Of a stretch of 64,000 nucleotides of DNA, positions 30,718 to 41,902 are shown piece after piece. Under the pieces are notes generated by a model. It did no database searches. It was not told the DNA's origin and worked only from the letters and a program-made list of their open reading frames with translations. Source of the stretch: Rotaria socialis (Eukaryota > Rotifera > Eurotatoria > Philodinida > Philodinidae); assembly GCA_905331475.1 (NCBI GenBank), contig CAJNYU010001832.1, positions 62,001 to 126,000 of the forward strand, read 5' to 3'. The first letter of the stretch is position 1; every line of letters begins with the position of its first letter. A program made the translations under genes and the position numbers.

Positions 30718-33700
30718 TAATCTCTCTAGTAAAATAGGAGCTAAGTGATAGGCAATATGTGAGTTCCACATTTTAGCCCCAAAGGGGCTGCGCTGACAAG
30801 TTTTACATCAGCAAGTGGTAGGTTTTTATTTAATTACATTTAAAACAAAACGTTCTTGAAAACAAAGGCTTACATAGAAAAATATGAACTAAGAAAACGT
30901 TTTATTAAATTTAATACAACTGATTTACTCATTCAGATTAAAATTAATATTTGCATCTAAAGAGAAGTTTTCAAGGATCACTTATTGGATTGTTTTGGAA
31001 TTTATCAGGAGAAAAAGATACTATTCAAAATAAATATGGCTAATATCATCATTTTTTTGAGTTTTACAAAATATCTTTAAATAATAGATTGTATGGAAGA
31101 AATTCGAATAAAATTTTGTTCAATAGAATCGGAACAGGTCCGTTTGTTAACACTTTAGCCACTATAATAAAAAGTAAAGAAAAATGTTTTTTTTAAATTT
31201 CTCTTGAATTAAGCTTAAGAAAAGAAGATTTTTGGTCTCAAGTCTCGTAAATTGTCTATCTAAGAAAATAACAATATCAATGAAAAAATTCTATTAATTA
31301 TTCTACATCGATGAATGGAAAATATTTGTCTACCTGAACAAGAGTTTGTGTTCATTAAATTGACAAGATATTTGTCGTATCAAAATATAATAATTAGAAG
31401 TCATTTGCCATCGCTACGAACTATTTTATTAAAGAGAATTGCTTGTTTTTTATTCATTTTTTAAATTTTAAATAAACAATAATATTCCAACTTATTCAGT
31501 ACGCTTCTGATATTTTTTCTTGAAGCAGTTGAGCAATGATTTTTATTAGATATGAAATAAATTTATATACAATCATTATTAAAATACATAATTTACTTCC
31601 TTTGAATTTGAGAAAAAAATTCTGTAAACATTAGATACGATCAAATTAATCAACTGTAAACCTACTGTCAAGACGTGTATTGTTCAAATATGATTATCTA
31701 ATAATAAAAGAAAGAGTTCTTGGAAAAACGATATCAACACACTATAAACTTTATTAGTTTGAAAGATATATTCATTGATGAATTTTGTTGTTGATCTCAA
31801 TATTACAAATATGATTGTAGCAATAAAAGTTCTTCGGGTCAATATTCAAAATCATTTTAGTTGACCGATTCATGAATATTTTTTATGAAGCATGCACTTG
31901 CTTAAATTAAAATGGATCGCATCAGTTTTACTTAGAAAAACTTGATATATTCAAAAACAAAAACCATGAATTGAACATCAAAAACAACTAATTAACAGTG
32001 ATCTTTTTCAACATTGAAATAATCGTTTAAAGTATTTACTTTATTCTAGTCTCATTAAATACACATAATTGTTATTTTTATTCAAATAAAAATCTTGTTC
32101 ATGTCTTTATAAAGTGTTTTTTTTATGTCGATGATAGTTTTTATTTGATATTGTCAGAAAACACGTATGTTATGTCGTAAATACGGGAGAGAACAATACT
32201 TATGCAAATAACAGCCTGCTTAATTTGCATTAAAGTTGTAATAGATATGTTAGCTAACTAGTTAAGTTAAGAATAGATTATGACTTACAGAATGTTTCTT
32301 TTTTGTCAATCCATGACAGTCCTGATAATGTCATGAATTTCTATCAAATTACTAATATTTTAGATAACCTGTCAACTGAAACGATAAATAATATTAGTAT
32401 ATCTCAATGGAAAAGAGTTTGCTCGTCAAAAAATAAATCATTTGTTTATGACTAATTTAATAGCATAGAATTTTCTGGTGTTTCATTTATTTATTTTATG
32501 TCAAACAATGGTTAGTTACACCCTCAAAAACTGAATAGAAAAAGAAGATTTTACTTGTTCCAATGAGTGTAATTTATGACCGATACACCTACTGATTGTA
32601 GATAAAGAAAAATTTCTGTTTTGATTGTGATAAAAATCAATTTGAATGGGATGTTATTTTCAATTTAACGTAAGAGTAGGAGTTACGTAGTTCTCTGTAT
32701 ATATCAACGAGTTTTGATCATGTATCTGTTATATTTCCCTGATAGTTCATCTTACTTTCTCTATTCTTACAAATCAATTAAAATTGAGTAAGTCGAATAA
32801 ATTTCAAGATATTTTTCATTATTAAATATGCACTAAGCTTGATTATTGAGTTATTGACTAAATATTACTGAGATACATTTGCATACTTGCTATTGCTTGC
32901 AAATTATTTGATTTGCGTCGAATATCGTTGATTGTGTACAATTTTTATCAGTGTCAAAAAATATGACGTAGTAATAAAAACTTATTGAAGATGAGCCAAT
33001 GATTGCATTCTAATTTTGATATTCTATATTTAATTAGAATGATGTATGAAATTCATAAAGATAACGCGTCTTTTCAGAAAGTTTTCCCTCGCCAAAAACG
33101 ATCAATATTAATTAAAACAGAGAATTTCATCAAAAAAATCATCACAAGTGCTCAAACAGACTTCCTAATTTTAATTTCTTTTAGAAAATAGAGCAAGTAA
33201 AATTGTTGTTTGACGTTCTTAAACAGACTTTTCAGATCTTCCGAATTTCTAAGTTATTCCGATTGTTTTTCGAACAATCATATTTTATGAATTTCTGCTC
33301 TATACTATAGCTGTTACTATCTCTTATTGTTCCATCTTGATTCTCCCTTCAGTCTCAAGTTTGACTGAGCCAGTATAGTTTTCTTACTACTATTAGAGTT
33401 ATGTTAGCATAAACGATATTCTTTAAAATGAATTGAATTTTAAGTTTAACAAAACGTTCAGTTTTAATTAAGTACTTTTAACTGAATAGGTTATTAACAC
33501 AATTTATTTTTCCTTGCTGTTTCAAATCACTTAGATTTTTCTTTTGAGAAGAATAACGAATGAACTGCTGTGTGCTTTTTTGTTTACTATCGATGAACTG
33601 TACATCAATAAATGATAACCAATAAAGGAAATACGGTAAACTTATATGCATCTAAAAATTAGTTCATCTTTTGCGAAGTTCAATGTAAAAAATCGAATTT

Positions 33701-34372
33701 CTAACTTTTCGATTTGGCAACCGTGTCGTTAAGATATACACGCCATAATGAATTTATCACACAAATCTTAACTATCTAATTGATATTTTAATATAAGAAT
33801 TCCTTTAAAATTTAAAAAGAAATAATAAAATTCGAATAACGAAGCAATATTAATATTCTCTCGGCATTTTCAGATTCATGATGCATTACTTCTAGTTATA
33901 TCTTTCTGAAATATACAAACAGGTTGAATTTATGAATTGTATTCATACAATAAAATAGTGATCCTTTTTTTCAACGCATATGATAAAACTACATTTCGAT
34001 AAAAATTATTACTCTCGTTAGCAATAAATATTCAGATAGACCTGTCGTTTTTGTTCCGATAAAATATTATTCTGATAGAGAATAAAATTTATCGAATCAT
34101 AAAACATATCGTCGTTATTTTACTTTTGCGAAATTCTCATTTACTTTTCTTAATGTAATCAGATAAGTGTGCTTAGATATATCTATCTATTTCTTGTGTA
34201 TATTTAATCAATCAACCATTTTGTAAATCTTTGTAAATAGGTTATTTATATTCTATTTACAAGCTGAAAAAAAAGATCTTTGAGAAATGTTCATGAAATG
34301 GGACACTACTATGTTCTGTAGAATTAAGATGCATTATCTAAACGAATGTAATTTTTTTTCCAAATAGTACTA
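30718..34372. other. Long AT-rich non-coding stretch
   Basis: Nothing protein-like on either strand over about 3.6 kb; short frames are Ile/Lys/Phe-rich chance runs. A small perfect hairpin (AGCCCC-AAA-GGGGCT) lies at 30775-30789, beside the right arm of the inverted repeat at 30755-30770. Confidence 0.5.
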
Positions 34373-34719
34373 ATGGACTACAAATTGGTACTCGCAATAA
34401 TAGCTTTATTTACTTTCACAATAACACCGGCGACATTTGGAAAATCCGACATTAATTTTGATGCTAGTAAGTAAAAAATAGTACCTGCTTTTTATTTTAG
34501 TTAAATATCTTTTATATTTTAGTTTTCGATAATATTGATGGTAGAATACGTATAACTGGTAGTTATGGTTGTAATGGACCACATGATCACGAGGAATGGG
34601 TATGTCGACTGCATTGTAGAAATCACGGATACAAAACTGGTGCTTGCGATGAACTTGCGAATTATGAAAAATGTAAATGTCGTCAGTCCAGGCCAAAATC
34701 GACACGTTTGAAAGTTTAA
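34373..34719 (+). CDS. Secreted defensin-like peptide, CS-alpha-beta type
   Basis: Exons 34373-34466 and 34523-34719 (intron 56 nt, GTAAGT..TTTTAG) encode 96 residues. Residues 1-23 form a signal peptide (MDYKLVLAIIALFTFTITPA core). A short acidic propeptide follows, ending near GRIR (38-41). The mature part has six cysteines, C48, C59, C63, C73, C82 and C84, spaced C-x10-C-x3-C-x9-C-x8-C-x1-C. That is the CS-alpha-beta pattern (CxxxC, GxC, CxC), and the YGCNGP start resembles ancient invertebrate-type and fungal plectasin-type defensins. A basic tail follows the last cysteine. Likely an antimicrobial effector; activity is inferred, not shown. The start is supported by the signal peptide and by an acceptor-like AG 5 nt upstream. 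Confidence 0.85.
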
Positions 34720-36371
34720 TATGTTTTTCCCAAAGCATCCCACTTATAATTTATTTACTTATCTATCATACATAGATGAACTATAAATAATATCACAATC
34801 GAATGAATCAATGTTTCTACTATTTGAATATCGAATGAGGGAAGTCTTTTTTGCAGAGATAGACGAATGTGCAAAATTTTGATTCAATAACTACAACATC
34901 AAGAAATATTGTTGAGGACTAAGATTGATAGTGTGTGATGTAATTGCAATAACATGAAATATCTTAACATACAAAGTTTTAAAGCAAACACAAAGAAAAT
35001 GTCAAAATCAGTTAGGAAAGAAAAAAATTTGAACTCTTCTCAATCGATCACGAAAACATACAGTGAATATTTGATATAAGTACAGTAGAAATAGTTTTTA
35101 TTTTTTATTGTATTGCTATTTAGGACTTATCCTGTATATGTGATGAAGTATTGAAGATACCAAATAATAAAAAGTTAATTAAACATATTTGCTCATATTT
35201 AGTTCCAATCGAGTGCGCTTGAACTCCGTTTAAGAATGTAAGAGAATCGAATCACGTATATCTCAATCTTTTATCTATATTTGTGCTAACCGAATAATGG
35301 TGTGGGTATGGGCATTGCTGTTCAGAACATCCACACCCTGCGCAATATTTTCAGACGGCATCTGTTTTTGATACGACGCAAATAGTAAAAAATAGAATAT
35401 TTGACGAAAGCATTAGAATAAAATCTCATTTTTTTCAGACAATTATGTTTATTTTGAGTTCATACTTGATTGAATTGCAACTTTTTCAAAGAATGGACTT
35501 TAGATATTTTGATAGAATAATTAATTTTTAGTAAAAGAAACACGTCTGCATAAGCCTATATTGCAGTATAGAAAACTTGGCTTGATAAGCTTCAATGAAA
35601 ATCAACATTTGATATATCAATGAGAAAAGCCTCACCATCAATATTCAATTATAAGCATAGAATTTGCTGCCCTTACAGATTAGCTTCCACCTCTTGGAAA
35701 GACGTTCTTGTTGCGAATCTTACAAAACATACTGACTGATTTAACATAATGTCGAGTACTTCTTAAGTGTAAGTTCTGAAGAGTTATTTTTATTATTTTG
35801 AGAAATTTTATAGTATCAGTGCACGAAGGAACCTGTATGAGAGCACTTCTGAATCGCTCTCGTAGAAATGAACTCATCAAGGATATTTTTTGACTGAATA
35901 GATCATTGAAGTACAAAAAACTCATCTATTGGATTTACCTTGGAAACTACCGATAAAACATACTAATTCAAATAGATTTGAAATATCTTGTAGGAAGCAC
36001 ACCTACCTAAAAGAACACGTTAATACTCTTAAGAAATAGTTCTATTATAAATAAATTCAAATGATGAGTATAGTCATTAACCTAATTTACTATTACTTTA
36101 ATGAATCGATGAAAGAAATATATTCAACGAAACTGTTTCAATTAATGAATGAAGAATTGCGTGGCATCTATCTATCATTGATATATCGTAGCCTAAATTG
36201 TTCTTCAAATAACCAATCATAAGAATTGAATGAGTCATACATATATGAGTTGGTTGGTTCAAGAAAAAACAACAAGCAAAGCAAGCAAGCACGAGGTAAG
36301 TCAGCACATTATATATACATATATTCAAAGAATCAAATATTGAAATATAAAGCATAACGTTTGTTGTTTAG
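34720..36371. other. Non-coding stretch
   Basis: AT-rich and no supported gene. Two minus-strand frames (about 35680-35925 and 36098-36355) lack family features and splice context, so I do not call them. Confidence 0.5.
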
Positions 36372-36376
36372 ATAAA

Positions 36377-38893
36377 ATGATTACAAATGCTCCAAAGTCT
36401 CCTTTACCACAGTTTGCTTGTCAAGTATGTGGTAATTTTCTTCAACAAGATTCATCACTAGAAACAATCGATAATAATATGACAAAACCAAATGGTAATA
36501 AAAAGAAATCCTTAATCTTTTAATTTAACTTCATAAATTCTTGACTTTAGCATCAAGCACAACAATCAGTGATGAATCTTACAATGAATTACAGCAAGGC
36601 GGAGTATGTACATTATGAAAGATTTTATTTTCTATATTTTGCATAAATTTTAGTCCGATGGTACAATTGTTATTCGAAAAACATTAGGTCGAAAACGATT
36701 GTATGTTTGACATAAAATATTGAACAAATCAAAATTCTTCTTTTTTTTTCTCATACTGTTAGATCACAAAGTAGTATTGATAGTACAAATGGTTTTTCAT
36801 TTGTTGCTCATGATCTAAATAAAGATTTTGAACAAAAGTCAATGCGTGAATACCGAAATGATGTTAATGTAAGAATGTGCACTTTTTTTTATGTCTTAAA
36901 TTAATCTTTTCTTTCCTTCTGATGATAGATACACGAAAGATTGTATGATTTTCTATCGGAACAATATACATTCGATCATCCTCTTTGTCAGGTACGAAAG
37001 ATTGTTCATGAGAAAATAAATTATTTTTTTAACTTCATAAATTTAATTAGGAATGTACAGATACACTTTTGGATAAACTTGATGTTGATCTACAAATGGC
37101 AACACATGAATTAACAAGCTATAAGTAAAATAAATTTTAAAAACTTTATTTTTCAAAATTTTCCTGTTTTATCGTTTGTAGAAAATTACTCGAACAACTC
37201 AATTCTTCGACAAATGTTCAACAAGAAAATTATGAAAAGCTAAAACAAGAATTAGTTGAAGTAAAAATATAGATGATTCAATTCCATTTTTAACAAGAAT
37301 TAAATGATTACGTTTGTTTCTTATTGATAGTTAGATGAAGAAGAAACACGATTAAAAGATGAATTAGAAAAATTAGAACAGGAAAATGAACGAGTACAAA
37401 ATGAATCAGAACAGTTGAAAAAAGAAGAAGAAGCATTAGAAAAAGAAGAAACAAAGTAAGCATTTCGTAAAGAATGTATTCCTACCATATATATATATAT
37501 ATATACTATATTTCAACTTTCTATTTGAACTAAATCTATGATATTGAGTTTTCAAAGAGATCTTTACCGAGAAAAACTTCATATAGACTATCAGAAAGAT
37601 CTGAAAAAACTTGCCGTACACTCTTTCTATGAAAATTTTCATAAAATTCTTAATCTATTATTTTCTTAAATATATAATAATAAATATTCTAATTTTTTCA
37701 TCTCAGATATTTGCGTGAATATAATGAACAAAAACGTTTATTATTCAAAGCTGAAGATGAACAGAAAAGGTAATTATTGAAACTAGATGATAATATAATT
37801 ATTTGAATTATCTTCTAGCATTGATAATCAAACAAAACATGCTCGTGCTCAATATGAAAAATTGAGTAAAACAAATGCTTTCAATGCTGCGTTTCATATA
37901 TGGTCAATTAGAAAAAAAAAATTTCTTTTTTCATTTATTATATATATTTTTTTATATTAAAACAAATAGGCATCAGGAGCATTTTGGTACAATAAATGGT
38001 TTTCGACTTGGTCGTTTACCAGGCGTCAATGTGAAAATATTTTCCGATTATTTTAATCTTTTTTAAATGAGATTCTTCTATAAAAATAGGTCGAATGGTC
38101 TGAAATCAATGCTGGTCTTGGCCAAGCTGCTTTATTATTGAACTCGTTAGCTAACCGAATTGATCTTCAATTTACGAAGTAAAAATACTTTATTGATCGA
38201 TTGATAATATTTGTATTGATATCAATAGATACAGAATTATTCCATTAGGAAGTCATTCTTATATCGACGATTTAAGTGAAAGTAAAAATGGTAAATTCGT
38301 ACAATTGCCACTATATACAGGTCGACGACATCTCACTTGGGATACTCAGTAAATTTAAATGCTTCATTTATTCTTATCGAAGCATGCATTTTTCTTTAAA
38401 ATTTAGATTTAATAAAGCATTGATTGCATTTCTTGATTGTGTTAATCAAGTAAAGTTTCTTGTTTTTTTTTTAAATTTTAATGACTAATTTTACTGTATT
38501 TTTATGATCTAGTTTAAACTAGCAATTGAATCTAAGAATCAACGTTTTTGTTTACCATATAAAATGAATGAAAAAAAGAAAGGTGTTATTACTGATAGTA
38601 ATGGATATCAATTTCATGTCAGGTATTTACATTTCATAAAATGATTTGCCTTTATTATAGCTATTACTATATTCTGTTTAGTTATCAAGCTAAATCGCTC
38701 GAAGAGTGGACGAAAGCATTAAAGTATATGTTAACTAACTTAAAATGGGGTAAATTAAATGATAATTTCTTGTGTTTGAGGAAAAAATTCTTGTTTAGGT
38801 TTAACTTGGATAACCAGTCAATTACCTGATGACATGACAACTTCAAATGCAATACCAACTGTACCATCGTCAACAGTCGCGTCACCGAGATAA
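36377..38893 (+). CDS. BECN1: Beclin-1 (Atg6/Vps30), autophagy PI3K complex subunit
   Basis: Core subunit of the class III PI3-kinase (VPS34) complexes that start autophagy. Exons: 36377-36494, 36551-36603, 36654-36700, 36763-36868, 36929-36991, 37051-37124, 37182-37260, 37331-37455, 37707-37769, 37819-37902, 37970-38030, 38090-38178, 38229-38348, 38407-38449, 38513-38622, 38682-38749, 38799-38893; 465 residues (usual about 450). It has an N-terminal CxxC (C15, C18) and a second CxxC (C128, C131, DHPLCQECTDTLLDKLD), a divergent BH3-like stretch before it, a Glu/Lys coiled coil (about 135-250), and the evolutionarily conserved domain: [63 protein letters not shown]. The C-terminus has an extra Ser/Thr tail of about 25 residues. 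Intron 37903-37969 uses an unusual GTCAAT donor. Confidence 0.96.
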
Positions 38894-39071
38894 AACGAAA
38901 GTGGCTCCTTTTACATAGATTTTTTTGTTTTCTTTCTATATTTATTTTATTAATTGTAAATGATTTTTTTCTATCATTACTAAATTCAAACAAGAGGATA
39001 AGAGGAAATAATTCTTGCATTTTGTACAATGTTTCCTTTACTTTTATTTTTAAGAAAAAAAAAACATTGTA
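38894..39071 (+). other. Short same-strand gap between Beclin-1 and MRPL41
   Basis: 178 nt, T-rich, without AATAAA. It ends with a pyrimidine tract and TTTTTAAG 17 nt before the MRPL41 ATG. This spacing would suit a spliced-leader-resolved two-gene unit. Confidence 0.4.
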
Positions 39072-40282
39072 ATGTTTCTATCAAGAGATCTATTGTTAAA
39101 AAGTCTATTGAATAATAATCATAGTATTACTATTCAGCGTACATTTGCTCTTTCATCGATACATTTTCGAAGACGCATCAAACATCCAACATATCAATAT
39201 TTTCCATATCAAAAATATGATAGTGCTAATCCAATTCCACATAGAGACCGAGTACCTGTTTGGAGGTAAAAATTAGACTTCGCTTTTCTTTTTGATGTTT
39301 ATTGATTTGCCAAAACTTTGATTCTTAGTCGACTCCAATTAACAACAAAAATGGCTAGTGAACATAAACCTGGCGGTCATAAACTTTGGCATGCAATGTA
39401 TATGGCTCGTAAGTTCATCAAACAGAGACTGTTGAATTTTTATAAAAATATTTTATGCATGAATTCTTCTATATATTTGGATCTCAGGAATAAAAAATTC
39501 TTCTTTGAGTAGTAGACAATCAATCAAATGAATCATTTTTGTTTTGATGAGAATATTTTTATCTCGTTTGCTGTTAGTGAGTGTTTTTGCAATCTCTATC
39601 TATTTTTCATACTGTTAAATCTTTCGCAATGAAAATAATTTAAAAATTTGTCATGAAAAACATCCTGTTACTATTAGTGAAGGCCAAAAAAAGAATTAAA
39701 CGATTCGCACTCTTGCCAATCAATAATAGATTGGCTTACAAAACATTAACTAGGTTCATTTACTATTTATTGATTGTTGGAAAAAAGTAAATGTGAATAT
39801 CAAATGTATACACTGACTCATAAATTTATCATAAATGAGTCATTTAAAAAATACAAAATTCTATTTGAAGCGCAGAGTTTATCCCAGATATTGTTTATTA
39901 GTAATTTTTTCTGAATCTATGATTGTAAATTGAAAATTTTAGATCGTGGCGTACAAATGCCTGGTTATTTCGATCATCAAACTGCTAAATTTGTCTATGT
40001 TGAAGAAATGGAACCAGAATTAGTTGTACCTGATCTAACTGACTTTAAAGTAAGCGAAGAAATATTGAACTTTATTCGTTTTTTCATGAAGATTATGTTG
40101 TTTAGTTAAAACCATATGTATCTTATGATGTAACAGATATCAAACAAGATCAATTTTTAGCACGTGATTTATTCAATGCAACATATGCTAAATCAATAGT
40201 AGATGAATTTAAACGTGGTCAAATCAAACCAATCGATGATAATAATGAAGAGAATACAGAAAAAACTAATTCTTTGTCTTGA
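39072..40282 (+). CDS. MRPL41: Mitochondrial large ribosomal subunit protein L41
   Basis: Metazoan mitoribosome large-subunit protein. Exons 39072-39265, 39329-39408, 39943-40049 and 40106-40282 give 185 residues. The N-terminus (residues 1-40) is Arg/Ser/Leu-rich without acidic residues until later, as for a mitochondrial targeting peptide. The diagnostic block is VEEMEPELVVPDLTDFKLKP followed by YVSYDVTD, the signature of L41. It is longer than human L41 (137), mainly at the N-terminus. Intron 2 (39409-39942) is unusually long for the window. AATAAA overlaps the stop at 40282-40287, and the next gene converges only 15 nt away. Confidence 0.92.
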
Positions 40283-40287
40283 ATAAA
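40282..40287 (+). terminator. AATAAA signal overlapping the MRPL41 stop
   Basis: The final A of TGA is the first A of AATAAA. Cleavage downstream would put the 3' UTR inside the coding part of the convergent PRUNE gene. Confidence 0.5.
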
Positions 40288-40297
40288 ATAGATACTT

Positions 40298-41902
40298 TTA
40301 GGAGGAATTTTGTGGTGCAAAATCTTTTATGAATTGTTCGATCAATGGTAGAATTTCTTTGCTAGACGCTTGAACATTTCTTTGTTCGAATAATTTGATA
40401 CGTGCTTGATTTATTGGTATACCACGTTCACGTAAACTGAGATTATGCTCTTCACGTTGTATGTATTCATTGATTGGAAGCATATGTTCAAATTTCTTAG
40501 CATAAAAACCTAATTGACGTTTGATTTCATCATTATGTGTTTCAAGTGAAAGAATAATTACACCGTCAGCATTATCATTCTTAGATAAAAATTCATCCAT
40601 ATCTTTCATGGTTTTTAATTCTCCAATTAATTTCTATTGAAAATATAAGCATTTAATTTTAAAAAATGAATTCAATATTCCTTTTTTTACTTCGACTGTA
40701 TATTCAGATGGAAGACTAGATATTAGAAGACGCATATTAGGCCCAGCAACCTGTTTCGCATCTTTTTGTAATAAATCTTGAATAGACATTCCTAATGAAT
40801 CAACAATTGCATATAATAAGAGAAAAATAAACAATCGAAATAATTACCTGTAATATCGGCAGTACTTTGTCTTAGATCTTTATATAATTTAAAATCGTCA
40901 ACTCGTGAAGTTCGACAGGTTAAAAGTTGTTCGTATATTTGTTTATCTTTTTTCGTTGCTTTACCAGCGTTAGAAGAAAAATTAAGTGTGCCGAATAAAA
41001 TAGAACCTTGAATGAATAATAGTTGATGTTCTTTATCGTAATTTTATCTTGTTGTTATTTTTTTCTTCTTTCCTTTTCTATTTGCTTACCAGTTAACAAA
41101 TACGCAATTTCGTCGGTTACATGAAAATTTGCATTAGATGCAAAGATCTTTTCAGCTATTAACGTACAACAGGAACCAACATGTTCTATTTTCACTTTTG
41201 ACGAACTACAGAAGAAAAATTTAATAGTAATAGATTAACAACGAAATATACGCGTTTAATATAGTTCAATCCTTTTCTGTAGAATGATGATCAATTATTT
41301 CTGTTACAACTTGATTCAGTTTTGAACGTAGAGAATGATGATCAACAAGAACGATTTCAAATTTTTCTTGTTTATATAAATCACTTAAATTAATACTATC
41401 AATAAAAATTATATTCGAATAGTGTTCTTTTAGAAACCAGCGTATTTCAGTAAATATAGATGACTTGATTTGTAACATAGGTGCATGAAGAACTTCATTG
41501 TTTGTTTGGCAGGTCTAAAATAAAATGATATTGAAAAAGAAATCGAACATATGAAACAAAATACTTGTTTAGCTTACTTAACTTACACTATGAAGAAAAT
41601 ATGCATAGATACATGCACTTATAGTTGAATCAAGATCACAAGCTTCATTGCCCAAAACAATACGAATGAGACGAAATCGTACCAAATCAGTCTAATATTT
41701 CCCAACGAAAATAATTCTAGTAGTTAATTTTCAGAGGATTAGTAATCAAAATATCATTTTATCTTATCTCAATAGAGTATTTATTTCAAGAAAACAAATC
41801 CATTTTGACAATACGCAATAGATAGATAGATAGATAGATAGATATAAGTTCATTTCCTACCAGTTGAGATTTGACATAATTCAAATAATCAGTAAAATTC
41901 AT
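40298..41902 (-). pseudogene. Prune-type DHH-DHHA2 phosphoesterase, interrupted by an in-frame TGA
   Basis: Prune/exopolyphosphatase family, which hydrolyses short-chain polyphosphate or related phosphoesters. Exons 41861-41902, 41587-41691, 41252-41514, 41090-41205, 40848-41006, 40691-40791 and 40298-40633 sum to 1122 nt, all phases agreeing. Motifs present: GNEACDLDST (residues 28-37, metal site), LVDHH (D107-H109), IIDHH, EHVGSCCTLIAEKIF, LFGTLNFSSNAGKATKKDKQ, and a DHHA2 domain (SLETHNDEIKRQLGFYAKKF). Codon 132 is TGA (41266-41268), between IIDHHSTEKD and TILNASSKVKIEHV. No GT donor removes it; the only in-phase donor (GTATAT at 41251) lies after it. Product would stop before the DHHA2 domain. 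Options: damaged allele, sequencing error, or non-canonical splicing. Everything else looks under selection. An ATG-less exon-like stretch near 42243-42330 may be 5' UTR. Confidence 0.8.
41818..41843. repeat. (GATA)n microsatellite in PRUNE intron 1
   Basis: About six tandem GATA units. Confidence 0.85.

Noticed and set aside
34406..34738. 110-codon minus-strand frame over the defensin gene
   Set aside because: Antisense shadow; the plus strand has signal peptide, intron and ordered cysteines.
35680..35925. 81-codon minus-strand frame
   Set aside because: No family features, no neighbouring exons, within chance length.
41266..41268. TGA as selenocysteine codon in PRUNE
   Set aside because: Prune proteins are not known selenoproteins and no SECIS-like structure was recognised; mutation, error or odd splicing is simpler. 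Kept as a test in the findings.
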